From Vagococcus zengguangii (GTDB lineage: Bacteria; Bacillota; Bacilli; Lactobacillales; Vagococcaceae): a stretch of 64,000 bases of DNA. This document shows, piece by piece, positions 18,235 to 27,433 of the stretch. Location of the stretch: NCBI RefSeq assembly GCF_005145005.1, contig NZ_CP039712.1, positions 465,001 to 529,000 on the forward strand, given 5' to 3'. The notes under the pieces were generated by a model that was not told where the DNA came from, made no database searches, and was given only the letters and a program-made list of their open reading frames with translations. Numbering within the stretch: position 1 is the stretch's first letter; each line of letters starts with the position of its first letter. The position numbers and the translations under genes are program-made.

Positions 18235-18235
18235 T

Positions 18236-19057
18236 TTAGAACCCTCGGCCACCGCCGCCGTGTGAGCGTCCGCTACTTGAGGTGAAAGAACCGCCACCTT
18301 TTGTAGTTGTACCACGTGTTGTAGTAGGGCGTGGAATGAAACGTCGTGTGACGCGAACGTCGACTAAATCATTTTTTTGTGTAGCTAAATTTAGTTGTCC
18401 TTGGCTAGCATATGGATAAGTATAGGTGCTTTTCTTCAACGCATATTTAGTATTCACACTTGCATAAGCTGCAATGGCTGCAATACTTGCAATCACAAAA
18501 GCGAATAAGAATTCTAGGCCAGTGATTTTTTTCTGCTTAATTAATTGACCAGTTTCTTCATTATATTTGTAACCATTAGGCATACCTTCGGCGTTAAACT
18601 GCGTAATATTATTAATTACAGCCTGACTTGCTTGGGCGTAGTTCCCGTTGCGCATATATGGTTCGGCGTTATCTAAAATCGTATCGATACGTGAATCACT
18701 GAGTAACGCATGGGTTTTCCCAGAGGTTACAACGTAAAATTCACGATTATCCATATCAATGATGAAAATAAAGCCATCATAGTTCTTTCCAATGCCGTAA
18801 CCATTATAGTCATAAAAATCTGCCGCATAGTCACGAGTGGCATAACCTTCTGCATTGTTAATTGTTAGTACCACCGCATCCATGTTGGTGGTTTGGATAA
18901 AATCTTTAACGTCTTGCTCAACCGCCGCTTTCTCTTCAGCTGTAAAGAGCCCCGCATGATCTAATACTTTAACGTCATTAGCTTGGCTAAGTTGTGGAAA
19001 AAGAAATAACAGACAACTCGCAACTAATAGTAGTAAATATTTTAGCGATGTTCTCAT
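18236..19057 (-). CDS. ydjH: TPM-domain membrane protein, YdjH/YgcG-like
   Basis: 273 residues. The N-terminal signal sequence (MRTSLKYLLLLVASCLLFLF) is followed by an extracytoplasmic TPM domain (VKVLDHAGLFTAEEKAAVEQDV... to about residue 165). A membrane segment (LEFLFAFVIASIAAIAAYAS) and a Gly/Ser/Thr-rich C-terminal tail ending SHGGGGRGF complete it. TPM-domain proteins work in membrane stress or photosystem repair in other bacteria. The start at 19057 overlaps the upstream stop (ATGA) and has GGAGG 9 bp before. It is the last gene of a ydjI-ydjG-ydjH-like operon. The stop is followed directly by hairpin repeats. Confidence 0.82.
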   Translation of the reverse strand: MRTSLKYLLLLVASCLLFLFPQLSQANDVKVLDHAGLFTAEEKAAVEQDVKDFIQTTNMDAVVLTINNAEGYATRDYAADFYDYNGYGIGKNYDGFIFIIDMDNREFYVVTSGKTHALLSDSRIDTILDNAEPYMRNGNYAQASQAVINNITQFNAEGMPNGYKYNEETGQLIKQKKITGLEFLFAFVIASIAAIAAYASVNTKYALKKSTYTYPYASQGQLNLATQKNDLVDVRVTRRFIPRPTTTRGTTTKGGGSFTSSSGRSHGGGGRGF

Positions 19058-20139
19058 ATGAACCAGCCTCCAATCAGCAATAGAATGAAGACTAACCCAA
19101 ATATCCAAGCAGAACGCATGAAGAGACGTTTTTTATCAACGGGTAATTTACCACTAATTTTGCCAGTTTCACCATTCATCGCATAGTAGAACGGTTCGTC
19201 AGGTGGGGTGTTTTTCCCGCGATAAGTCAAAATCCAAATAGGTAGTAACACGTATTGTTGTTTGTCACTAAAATTAGGATAACTAATATTCTCTTGATAA
19301 ACTTGTGTGAAGCCTGTTACGGTATTTTTCATCATCGATGTCCCGTAAGATTGTAGTTCAGCTTGAACTTCTCCTTGAATCTCTTCGTAATCAACGTCAC
19401 GTTTATCCGCTAAAAAGCCTGATAAATATTTGCTTGAAAATGGTTTGGCTTTGGTTAAATCAAATGGCTGTACCGAATCAATCATCGCGACTTTCGAATT
19501 TTTCTTCAAAGCGTTTTTGACTAAGTTTTTAAAAGAAATTTGCCCTTCGCGTACAACGTTGAAGTATTTGGTTTCGGTCATTTCCATATCACCAGCAATC
19601 CAAACGCGGATATTTTTAGCGTTCGCACGGTAAGTTCCATTCATATCACCATCAATGACCCAGTAAGGGAAGTAGACACCTGATATTTTTTCAACCTGTT
19701 CATTGTCAAAAAAATCTTTAGGGACAAATTTTTTCGACTTACCCCATTTTAAGAAAGACTCAATCGCTTCTTGGCGCTCAATTGTAAATGGTACAACGGA
19801 TTCTGGCAAGTATTCACCACTAACTCGTCCGGATAATACGACGGGATTGTGACAGTAGTAGCAAAAAGTGGCGGCAGTTGTTGCTTCCGTCACCACTTCA
19901 GCGCCACAAGTTGGACAACTAAACAGTTCTAAGGTACTGAAGGTTGTATCATTTGGATCGTCAGTTGTTTCATCAGGGACTTCAACCTCAACGTGTTCGG
20001 ATTTTGATGTGACAAGAGAAGTAATGTCTTCTTCTGTAAAATCACTCGAACAATACCCACAATGAAACATTTGAGTAGTTGGATTGAATGTTAATGGCCC
20101 ATCACAGTTGGGACATTTGTGTATCATTACTTCACTCAT
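19054..20139 (-). CDS. ydjG: Zinc-ribbon membrane protein, YdjG-like
   Basis: 361 residues. Two N-terminal zinc ribbons, CPNC...CGYC (about residues 9-30) and CPTC...CYYC (about 75-95), are of the TFIIB type. A large cytoplasmic domain carries the segment GVYFPYWVIDGDMNGTY and is followed by a single membrane segment at the C-terminus (FGLVFILLLIGGWFI). Bacillus subtilis YdjG, partner of YdjH, YdjI and PspA in membrane protection, has the same plan. It is translationally coupled to the TPM gene by a 4-bp overlap. The biochemical role is unknown. Confidence 0.8.
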   Translation of the reverse strand: MSEVMIHKCPNCDGPLTFNPTTQMFHCGYCSSDFTEEDITSLVTSKSEHVEVEVPDETTDDPNDTTFSTLELFSCPTCGAEVVTEATTAATFCYYCHNPVVLSGRVSGEYLPESVVPFTIERQEAIESFLKWGKSKKFVPKDFFDNEQVEKISGVYFPYWVIDGDMNGTYRANAKNIRVWIAGDMEMTETKYFNVVREGQISFKNLVKNALKKNSKVAMIDSVQPFDLTKAKPFSSKYLSGFLADKRDVDYEEIQGEVQAELQSYGTSMMKNTVTGFTQVYQENISYPNFSDKQQYVLLPIWILTYRGKNTPPDEPFYYAMNGETGKISGKLPVDKKRLFMRSAWIFGLVFILLLIGGWFI

Positions 20140-20174
20140 AAAATCGCTCCTTTATTGCGTTGTTAGGTGAAGAG

Positions 20175-21416
20175 CTAAACGGCTGTTCCTGAGAATGGTT
20201 GGCCACATTCTGGACAGAATTTAGGCATTGAGCCGTTGATTGTCACGACTTCTTGACAAGCTCCACAACGCATTTGAATGCCAGCACCTGGTTCTGCAGG
20301 TTTAGCGCCACCACATTCAGAACAGAATTTACCTGTGTTGACTGCTCCGTCGTTAGGACATGTCCATTCGTTAGTGTTAGATTCTGTAGCGTTAGTTGAG
20401 GCATTATTTGCTGCTTGAGCAGCTGCCATTTCACGGTTTGTTTTAGAGGCTTCACCCATGAAACTACCACCCGCGTTCATGCCCATGCCCATACCCATGA
20501 AGGTAGTACCGGCACCCGCTGTGTTAGAACCTGCTGCTTCAATTCCGCTTGCAATAGAACCTTGAACGTAACCTTCACGAATGTTAGCATCGCCAAGCAT
20601 CGCTCCTTTGTTACGCATGTTGATTAATTCTTTAGAGGTGTCATCATAAGAAATGCTAGCAACTGCTGCTGAAACAATTTCGATACCGCGTAGTGTTGTC
20701 CATTTGTCATCTAAGACATTGCCCATATGTTCGCTTAATTCAGTAGATTTAGAAATTAAATGACTCACTTGAGTGCCTTCTACCGACATTTGACCGATAG
20801 TTGTTTGTAAAGCGGTTAAGAATTCATCAGCATATTGTTCTGCTAAACCATCTGCTTCGATTTGTGGGCTTGATTTTGATGCAACGTTTCCATAGAACAA
20901 AATAGGGTCAGTGATTTTAATTGAGTAACTACCATGTGCACGAACAAATAATTCAGCATTATAGAAATTATCAAAATAGTTTAAGGCTGTTTTTGTCCCG
21001 AATTTAATATCAGTAATTTCTTGTAAGTTGATATAAACTACTTGTTGGTTTTGAGGTGAGACACCACCAAATTTGAAACGGCTAAATGATTCTTTAATCG
21101 CTTCTTTTAAATTACCGTTGAATAAAGAAGGAGCACTTTCATTTTTAACAGTATAATAACCTTCCTCAGCTGTGTAATCGATGATTTTTCCACCATCAAT
21201 TAATAACATCATGGTATTAGGGTACACATGGATAACAGAGCCATCAGTAATGACACCATCAGAACGCTTGGTGTTAGAACCTTTACGATCTCTAACCATT
21301 AAAACGCCTTTTGTCATCAACGTACGATTGGTTAAATTATCCGGTTCGATGACCTCAAGCCATTGATCAGCTAGGCTACCAGAAATTGTTGAAACAGCTG
21401 CTTTAATTAATCCCAT
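20175..21416 (-). CDS. ydjI: SPFH-domain protein with C-terminal zinc ribbons, YdjI-like
   Basis: 413 residues. An SPFH/virion-core-like domain occupies about residues 1-280 (GLIKAAVSTISGSLADQW..., RAHGSYSIKITDPILFYGNV). A Gly/Met-rich linker (GMGMGMNAGGSFMGEAS) joins it to two double-Cys ribbons, CPNDG...CSECG and MRCGACQ...CPECG. Bacillus YdjI is the flotillin-like member that recruits PspA to the membrane. First gene of the operon; a minus-strand promoter lies about 35 bp upstream. Homology to the ydjGHI set is clear, but gene order differs and pspA is absent here. Confidence 0.85.
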   Translation of the reverse strand: MGLIKAAVSTISGSLADQWLEVIEPDNLTNRTLMTKGVLMVRDRKGSNTKRSDGVITDGSVIHVYPNTMMLLIDGGKIIDYTAEEGYYTVKNESAPSLFNGNLKEAIKESFSRFKFGGVSPQNQQVVYINLQEITDIKFGTKTALNYFDNFYNAELFVRAHGSYSIKITDPILFYGNVASKSSPQIEADGLAEQYADEFLTALQTTIGQMSVEGTQVSHLISKSTELSEHMGNVLDDKWTTLRGIEIVSAAVASISYDDTSKELINMRNKGAMLGDANIREGYVQGSIASGIEAAGSNTAGAGTTFMGMGMGMNAGGSFMGEASKTNREMAAAQAANNASTNATESNTNEWTCPNDGAVNTGKFCSECGGAKPAEPGAGIQMRCGACQEVVTINGSMPKFCPECGQPFSGTAV

Positions 21417-21450
21417 AAAATAAACACTCCATTCCTATTTTTATAACTAC

Positions 21451-21480
21451 ATTGTATCAACCTTGCAAGTTATTGGACAA
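21451..21480 (-). promoter_or_regulatory. Promoter of the ydjI-ydjG-ydjH-like operon
   Basis: On the minus strand TTGTCC (21480-21475) and TACAAT (21456-21451) are 18 bp apart, upstream of the SPFH gene. A separate TATAAT at 21575-21580 on the plus strand probably serves dnaX, though its -35 is poor. Confidence 0.5.
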
Positions 21481-21627
21481 ATTAAAAGCATTGAAAACAT
21501 CAATCTTTTGATAAATGGTAATGTTATTAAATAACCTGACAACATTAATGATAGTTTTTTAGGCAAAAATTTCGTATAATAGAAAGAGGTATGTTTTTAT
21601 CTAATCAATTAAAGGAGAGAGGTCAAA

Positions 21628-23364
21628 TTGGCATATCAAGCATTATACCGCGTTTGGCGTTCCCAACGTTTTGATGACATTGTGGGACAAAAAACGGTTA
21701 CTCAAACATTAAAAAATGCACTATCGCAACATAAAACCTCTCATGCGTATCTGTTTACCGGACCACGAGGAACAGGTAAAACGAGTGCGGCAAAAATATT
21801 TGCCAAAGCGATTAACTGTCCGAATCAAGTGGACGGCGAGCCATGTAATGAATGCCATATTTGTAAAGCTATTACAGAAGGTCGTCTTAATGACGTTATT
21901 GAAATAGATGCGGCAAGTAATAACGGAGTGGATGAAATTCGTGAAATCCGTGAGAAAGTTAAATACGCGCCCACTCAAGTTTCTTACAAAGTTTATATTA
22001 TTGATGAGGTCCATATGCTGTCGACAGGCGCATTTAATGCGTTATTAAAAACGTTGGAAGAACCACCTCAAAATGTATTATTTATTTTGGCTACAACCGA
22101 ACCACATAAGATTCCGGCGACGATTATTTCTAGGACACAACGCTTTGATTTCAAACGAATTCAAACGGAAGATATCGTGGAACATTTAGGTTATATTTTA
22201 AATGATATGGACTATGCTTATGATGAGCAAAGTCTGTATATTATTGCACGCGCTGCTGAAGGTGGTATGCGTGATGCTTTGAGTTTGTTAGACCAGGCGT
22301 TATCGTTTAGTGATGAACGTTTAACCGAACAAGATGCCTTGCAAGTAACGGGGAGTTTAACTCATGAGATGATGGATCAATACTTAACTGATTGTGCTAA
22401 TGGTGAAGTTGAAGCAGCGTTAGCAGGTGTACAGAAAATATTATCAGAAGGTAAGGAAGCCAATCGTTTTATTGAAGATGTCTTGTTGTATAGTCGTGAT
22501 TTATTGATTTATAAACAAGCACCAGAATTTTTAAACTTACAACGTGGATATGTTTCGGAAGGATTTAAACAATTAGCGAGCGAGTTAACAAATGATAAAA
22601 TTTACCGCTATATTGATTTGTTGAGCGAAACACAACAACAATTAAAAGTTAGTACCCACGCGACGGTTTATTTAGAAGTCGTAACGGTTAAGTTAGCAAA
22701 ATTAAGAATCAACGTACCAAATGATGTGCCAGTAGCTAGTGGTCAAGTGGCGATTGCACCAGAACAATTGGTTCAGTTACAGCAACAATTGGAAGCATTA
22801 CAACAAGAATTAGCCGAAGTTAAGCAAAATGGTGTGACACTAAGTAGCACAACCCCACAAGTCCAATCAGCTAAAACTAAACCAAGTCAGTTCAAATTAC
22901 CAAAAGGTTTAGTTTATAATGTTTTGAAAGAAGCAACCCGTGAAAGTCTGCGAGAAACGCAAGACGTATGGGGCGATTTATTACAAATGTTGTCGACTCG
23001 TGAAAGAGGGATGATTCGTAATAGTCATCCGGTAGCGGCAAGTAATACTGAAGTGGTCGTAACGTTTGATAGTGATTTTGTTTGTCACATGTTGAACAAT
23101 GATGACTCACTTCAACAAGCGATTCAAATGAACTTACAACGCTTAATTCAAAAGCCATTAAAAGCTGTCTTCATTCCAGAAGTCAGCTGGGCGATGTTAC
23201 GTAATGACTACCTAAAAGAACATCCTTTCGAGAAGAAACAAGAAGCAACGATTAGTCCGGATGTACAAGTAGCAGAAATAGATCAACAGCAAGCGAGTCA
23301 AGAAGTGGTCGAAAAAGCCATTGAATTTTTTGGTGAAGAATTAGTTGAAATATCAGAAGAGTAA
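21628..23364 (+). CDS. dnaX: DNA polymerase III subunits gamma/tau
   Basis: A 578-residue clamp-loader ATPase. Walker A is GPRGTGKTS (about residues 45-53). The zinc module CPNQVDGEPCNECHIC, Walker B IIDEVH and the arginine finger segment SRTQRF follow. Domains I-III end near 370, and the rest is the tau tail for helicase and polymerase contact. The start is TTG at 21628 after AAAGGAGAGAGG; the protein MAYQALYRVWR is the standard N-terminus. No obvious slippery A-tract for a programmed gamma frameshift was seen. First gene of the dnaX-ybaB-recR run. Confidence 0.96.
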   Translation: MAYQALYRVWRSQRFDDIVGQKTVTQTLKNALSQHKTSHAYLFTGPRGTGKTSAAKIFAKAINCPNQVDGEPCNECHICKAITEGRLNDVIEIDAASNNGVDEIREIREKVKYAPTQVSYKVYIIDEVHMLSTGAFNALLKTLEEPPQNVLFILATTEPHKIPATIISRTQRFDFKRIQTEDIVEHLGYILNDMDYAYDEQSLYIIARAAEGGMRDALSLLDQALSFSDERLTEQDALQVTGSLTHEMMDQYLTDCANGEVEAALAGVQKILSEGKEANRFIEDVLLYSRDLLIYKQAPEFLNLQRGYVSEGFKQLASELTNDKIYRYIDLLSETQQQLKVSTHATVYLEVVTVKLAKLRINVPNDVPVASGQVAIAPEQLVQLQQQLEALQQELAEVKQNGVTLSSTTPQVQSAKTKPSQFKLPKGLVYNVLKEATRESLRETQDVWGDLLQMLSTRERGMIRNSHPVAASNTEVVVTFDSDFVCHMLNNDDSLQQAIQMNLQRLIQKPLKAVFIPEVSWAMLRNDYLKEHPFEKKQEATISPDVQVAEIDQQQASQEVVEKAIEFFGEELVEISEE

Positions 23365-23401
23365 AATAATTATTATTATAGAAGAAAGTAGGAATTAAAT
23401 T

Positions 23402-23716
23402 ATGATGCGTGGAATGGGAAATATGCAAGGTATGATGAAACAAATGCAAAAAATGCAAAAAGAAATGGCAACAGCTCAAGAAGCTTTAGAAGCTAAAACA
23501 TATACAGGAACAACAACTGGTGATTTAGTAACTGTGACATTTAACGGTAAAAAAGAAATGTTAAGCTTAGATATTAAACCAGAAGTCATCGATCCAGAAG
23601 ATCCAGAAATGTTACAAGATTTAATCATCACAGCCGTGAATGACGCTATCAAAAAAGTAACAGTCGATTCAGAAGCAACAATGGGCAAATACACAAAAGG
23701 CCTACCAGGGTTCTAA
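23402..23716 (+). CDS. ybaB: YbaB/EbfC family nucleoid-associated protein
   Basis: A 104-residue DNA-binding protein of the YbaB/EbfC family. The Met/Gln-rich N-terminal helix ([18 protein letters not shown]) and the motif [14 protein letters not shown] are typical. It binds DNA as a dimer with a tweezer-like shape. It sits between dnaX and recR as in most bacteria. A hairpin repeat unit starts 7 bp after its stop. Confidence 0.95.
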   Translation: MMRGMGNMQGMMKQMQKMQKEMATAQEALEAKTYTGTTTGDLVTVTFNGKKEMLSLDIKPEVIDPEDPEMLQDLIITAVNDAIKKVTVDSEATMGKYTKGLPGF

Positions 23717-23722
23717 AAAAAA

Positions 23723-23905
23723 GGTGCTTGAAAGAGTGCTTAGCTCTGAAAAATAAGATGAATTACGCAAAAAATTTGTTTTTTAATTTTTGGAGTAAGG
23801 GAACTTATTTTGGCAAGAGCTACTCTTGAAAGCCCGTATATAAATTGATTGAAGGCGCGTTTAGCTTCAAGTATATGCGCACGCTGACAGAAGTATTCAA
23901 ATACT
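23723..23905 (+). repeat. Hairpin repeat cluster B (one full unit, one partial)
   Basis: Unit B1 (23723-23839) starts GGTGCTTGAAAGAG and ends CTACTCTTGAAAGCCCG. Its arms pair along their length: AAGAGTGCTTAGCTC with GAGCTACTCTT, AAATAAG with CTTATTT, and ATTACGCAAAAAATT with AATTTTTGGAGTAA. B2 (23845-23905) is a left half related to the GATTGAAGGCGCG...TTAGCTTC subtype and lacks its right arm. The cluster follows ybaB in the sense orientation. Confidence 0.8.
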
Positions 23906-23937
23906 TTAATAATCTTTACCTAAAATTATACAAGGAA

Positions 23938-23970
23938 AGCGGCTGTGATAATTTGTCACAGCTCTTTTTA
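23938..23970 (+). terminator. Terminator between the repeat cluster and recR
   Basis: GCTGTGA (23942-23948) pairs with TCACAGC (23956-23962), followed by TCTTTTT. Together with cluster B it separates ybaB from recR. Confidence 0.75.
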
Positions 23971-24000
23971 AAAGTTCAACAGATAGAAATGAGGAAGAAC

Positions 24001-24597
24001 ATGCATTATCCAACACCGATAGCTAAGTTGATTGAAAGCTATATGAAATTACCGGGCATTGGGGCAAAAACAGCGGCTCGTTTAGCCTTTTATACGATTG
24101 ATATGAAAGAAGATGATGTAACAGAATTTGCGAAAGCGTTAATTAGTGTTAAACGCGATTTACACTATTGCGATGTTTGCGGCAATATTACCGAAAGTGC
24201 TGTTTGTTCAATTTGTCAGGATACATCTCGTGATAAGTCAGTTGTGTTAGTTGTTGAAGAGTCTAAAGATGTCATGTCGATGGAAAAAATGCGTGAATAT
24301 CGTGGTCAATATCATGTTTTACATGGGGTATTATCACCGATGGATGGCACAGGTCCTGATGATATTAATATTACGAGTCTTATCCAACGTTTGCATAATG
24401 ATGAAATAAATGAAGTCATTATTGCTACTAACGCAACAACTGAGGGTGAAGCGACTGCTATGTATTTATCACGCTTAATTAAGCCTGCCGGTATTAAAGT
24501 GACACGTTTAGCTCATGGTTTATCAGTCGGAAGCGACATTGAGTATGCCGATGAAGTGACCTTGCTTAAAGCCGTTGAAGGTCGTCGTGAAATGTAG
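24001..24597 (+). CDS. recR: Recombination protein RecR
   Basis: 198 residues, the usual length, starting [21 protein letters not shown]. The order is helix-hairpin-helix ([14 protein letters not shown]), Cys4 zinc finger ([16 protein letters not shown]) and Toprim domain ([17 protein letters not shown]...). It loads RecA with RecFO in recombinational repair. The ATG at 24001 follows GAGGAAG. The frame stays open 156 bp upstream, but that part is hairpin-repeat DNA, so an upstream start would be an artefact. A terminator lies just before it, implying a promoter of its own that was not located. Confidence 0.95.
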   Translation: MHYPTPIAKLIESYMKLPGIGAKTAARLAFYTIDMKEDDVTEFAKALISVKRDLHYCDVCGNITESAVCSICQDTSRDKSVVLVVEESKDVMSMEKMREYRGQYHVLHGVLSPMDGTGPDDINITSLIQRLHNDEINEVIIATNATTEGEATAMYLSRLIKPAGIKVTRLAHGLSVGSDIEYADEVTLLKAVEGRREM

Positions 24598-24668
24598 GAA
24601 TCAAATAGACAAGTGACGAGTTATCAAGTAAAATTAAAGTAGTAACATATTGGATAGGAGCGAGCAAT

Positions 24669-25304
24669 TTGAGAGGTATTTTTATCACCATAGAAGGTCC
24701 AGATGGCGCAGGTAAGACAAGTGTTGTCAAACGATTGGAAACCTTATTAAAAAATGAATTGGGTGCTGATAAAGTTGTGTTAACTAGAGAACCTGGTGGC
24801 ATTCCAATCGCCGAAGAAATTAGAAAAGTTATTTTAGACCCTAAAAATGTTGAAATGGATGAGCGCACAGAAGCATTGTTGTATGCCGCAGCTCGTCGCC
24901 AGCATTTAGTTGAACGAATCATTCCTGCGTTAAACGAAGGAAAAGTTATTTTGTGTGACCGTTTTGTGGATAGTTCGCTAGCTTATCAAGGAGCAGGACG
25001 TAAAATTGGAATGGAGCCTGTTTTGTCAATTAATGAATTTGCGACTGAAGGCCTTTTACCTGATTTAACTTTATATTTAGATGTTGATTCTGATACTGGT
25101 TTAGAACGTATCCGTCGTGGAAGAAGCGCTGATGAGTTAGATCGTTTAGACCAAGAAAGTGCCGTTTTCCATCAACGTGTCCAACATGGTTATATTAAAC
25201 TAGCAGAAAATGACCCAGAGCGTATCGTAACGATTAATGCTCGTAAGGATTTGAATACGGTTGTTTCAGAAAGTCTTAAAGCAATTAAAGAACGCTTTTT
25301 CTAG
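24669..25304 (+). CDS. tmk: Thymidylate kinase
   Basis: A 211-residue dTMP kinase making dTDP. The P-loop is EGPDGAGKTS, the DR(Y/F) motif CDRFVDSSLAYQG and the LID region RRGRSADELDRL. Start is TTG at 24669, since the protein begins (M)RGIFITIEGPDG; GGAG stands 10 bp before it. It is followed by darA and holB, the conserved order in Firmicutes. Confidence 0.95.
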   Translation: MRGIFITIEGPDGAGKTSVVKRLETLLKNELGADKVVLTREPGGIPIAEEIRKVILDPKNVEMDERTEALLYAAARRQHLVERIIPALNEGKVILCDRFVDSSLAYQGAGRKIGMEPVLSINEFATEGLLPDLTLYLDVDSDTGLERIRRGRSADELDRLDQESAVFHQRVQHGYIKLAENDPERIVTINARKDLNTVVSESLKAIKERFF

Positions 25305-25330
25305 AAGTAACCTCACAGAAAGGTGGAAAG

Positions 25331-25666
25331 ATGATGAAAATAGTACTAGCGATTATACAAGATCAAGATACCCATCGTTTATCAAAAAAGTTTACAGAAA
25401 ATAATGTTCGTGCGACTAAGTTATCGACAACTGGAAGTTTTTTAAAGTCAGGTAACACGACCTTTATTATCGGGATTGAAGACGAACGTGTGGACGAAGT
25501 GTTGGAAATTATCAAAGAAACGTGTGAGTCACGTGAACAATATATGCCTAACCCTACGACAAGTATTGATCCGACGATTGATACCTTTATTGGGGCAACG
25601 ATTAAGGTGCCAATCGGTGGCGCAACGGTCTTTGTCTTGCCAGTCGATAGTTTTCATCAATTCTAA
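25331..25666 (+). CDS. darA: Cyclic-di-AMP receptor of the DarA (YaaQ/PstA) family
   Basis: A 111-residue PII-like protein. Motifs include KIVLAIIQDQD, the TGSFLKSGNTTFIIG loop, and GGATVFVLPVDSF at the end. Homologues bind c-di-AMP as a trimer; the target is not known. Two adjacent ATGs (25331 and 25334) follow AAAGGTGG. The stop overlaps the holB start (TAATG), so they are translationally coupled. Confidence 0.92.
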   Translation: MMKIVLAIIQDQDTHRLSKKFTENNVRATKLSTTGSFLKSGNTTFIIGIEDERVDEVLEIIKETCESREQYMPNPTTSIDPTIDTFIGATIKVPIGGATVFVLPVDSFHQF

Positions 25667-26604
25667 TGATAGACATTCAAACAAAGCAACCTAATATATA
25701 TCGTTTTTTTAAAAAAGTTCTTGAAAAAGAACAATTAGTTCATGCCTACTTATTTGAAGGAGGCACCGGCACTGGTAAATTGGAGACAGCTATTTGGTTA
25801 GCACAGTGCTATTTTTGTGAAGAAGCAACGCTAGCTTGTGGGCATTGTTCGGATTGCTTAAGAATAGAAGAAGGCAATCATCCTGACGTTCATTTAGTCG
25901 AGCCAGATGGTCAAAGCATTAAAATCGATCAAATAGCTCAAATTAAATCGTATTTTGGAAAAAGCGGGTTAGAACGTTCAAAACAGTTTTTAATGATTTC
26001 TCAAGCTGAAAAAATGACGATTCAAGCGGCGAATAGTTTGTTGAAGTTCATTGAAGAACCAAGTGGCTCATTAGAAATCGTATTTATTACCGAGAATAAA
26101 GAGCGTGTTATTTCAACCATTCAATCACGTTGTCAGGTGATTTTCTTTGAACCATTACCAAAAGCTGTTTTTCGACAATCCTTGATTGAAGAAGGTGTCA
26201 GTGAGTCTAAAGTCGACATCCTCGGCAATATGACCACTGATAAAAAAACAGTGCTTGCATTATCAGACGATGAGTGGTTCAATGAATTACAAGAGATGGT
26301 AGAAAAGTGGTTACATTATTTGATTAAACGGGACGCCTATAGTTTTGTCTATGTTCAGCAATATTTGGTCCGTCATTGTAAAGATAAACAGCAACAAGCG
26401 CAGTGTTATCAACTGTTAGTTGCCTATTTAACGTTACTAATTGAAGGACAAAAAACATCGCTATTTAAAGAATTAAGTAGGTGGTCAAAAGCTGAGTTAG
26501 CTAATTTGACTGCGGAAGTGTTACAAGCTGAACAGCATTGGCAAGCAAATGTTTCTTTTCAAGTAACGTTAGAGCAAATGGTATTACATGTCTTAAGAAA
26601 ATGA
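25666..26604 (+). CDS. holB: DNA polymerase III subunit delta'
   Basis: A 312-residue clamp-loader subunit. It has a P-loop-like GGTGTGKLET and a zinc Cys4 (CYFCEEATLACGHCSDC), then the SLLKFIEEPSG segment and SRCQVI. The C-terminal domain is diverged as usual. ATG overlaps the darA stop. It works with DnaX and HolA to load the beta clamp. The ricT gene follows within 10 bp. Confidence 0.93.
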   Translation: MIDIQTKQPNIYRFFKKVLEKEQLVHAYLFEGGTGTGKLETAIWLAQCYFCEEATLACGHCSDCLRIEEGNHPDVHLVEPDGQSIKIDQIAQIKSYFGKSGLERSKQFLMISQAEKMTIQAANSLLKFIEEPSGSLEIVFITENKERVISTIQSRCQVIFFEPLPKAVFRQSLIEEGVSESKVDILGNMTTDKKTVLALSDDEWFNELQEMVEKWLHYLIKRDAYSFVYVQQYLVRHCKDKQQQAQCYQLLVAYLTLLIEGQKTSLFKELSRWSKAELANLTAEVLQAEQHWQANVSFQVTLEQMVLHVLRK

Positions 26605-26614
26605 GGTGAGCGCC

Positions 26615-27433
26615 ATGGTAAAAGTTGTCGGAGTTCGATTTAGAGTAGCAGGACAAGTTTACTATTATTTAGGAGAACCTAACAAAACTTACTCATATAA
26701 TGAGCGCGTCTTAGTTGAAGCGGATAAAAATCAGCAATTAGGCTATGTCGCGATTGCAGAGCGTGAATTATCAAAAGAAGAATTACCTGAAGGATTAAAA
26801 ACAATCATTCGTAGTGCTACTGATAAAGATTTAGCACAAGAAGCACGAAATATAGAAGATGCTAAACAAGCGTTGGCTTTAGCTAAAGCTAAAATCAGAG
26901 AGCACGGCTTAGAAATGAAATTATCAAAAGTCGACTATTCGTTTGATCGTGCTAAATTAATGTTTCAATTCACATCAGATGGTCGCGTTGATTTTCGCGA
27001 TTTAGTTCGTGATTTAGCATCTGAATTTAGAACACGCATTGAATTACGTCAAATTGGGATTCGTGATGAGGCAAAAATACTTGGTGGTATCGGTCCTTGT
27101 GGTCGTCCACTATGTTGTTCAACTTTTTTAGGTGATTTTATGCCTGTATCAATTAAAATGGCAAAAGATCAAAATTTATCGTTAAACCAAACGAAAATTT
27201 CAGGTCTGTGTGGCCGTTTAATGTGTTGTTTAAAATATGAGAACGATATGTATGAAGAGGCACGTCGTGAATTGCCTGATTATGGCTATGAAGTTGAAAC
27301 ACCAGAAGGTAAAGGTCGAGTAATTGGCTTGAATTTATTGGACAGGGTAGTAAAAGTAAAACTGTTTGGAAAAGAAATGCCGATTGATTATGATCATGAG
27401 GAAATAAAAGTTTTAGCAAAAGGAAGAGTTTAA
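26615..27433 (+). CDS. ricT: RicT (YaaT), PSP1-domain protein
   Basis: A 272-residue PSP1-domain protein. Two Cys clusters, CGRPLCCSTF and CGRLMCC, bind an iron-sulfur cluster in the Bacillus RicAFT (Y-complex), which stimulates RNase Y processing and affects phosphorelay. The ATG at 26615 has GAGGTGA 5 bp before it; a GTG 9 bp upstream overlaps that site and is less likely. The stop overlaps the yabA ATG. The holB-ricT-yabA-rsmI order is conserved. Confidence 0.93.
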   Translation: MVKVVGVRFRVAGQVYYYLGEPNKTYSYNERVLVEADKNQQLGYVAIAERELSKEELPEGLKTIIRSATDKDLAQEARNIEDAKQALALAKAKIREHGLEMKLSKVDYSFDRAKLMFQFTSDGRVDFRDLVRDLASEFRTRIELRQIGIRDEAKILGGIGPCGRPLCCSTFLGDFMPVSIKMAKDQNLSLNQTKISGLCGRLMCCLKYENDMYEEARRELPDYGYEVETPEGKGRVIGLNLLDRVVKVKLFGKEMPIDYDHEEIKVLAKGRV

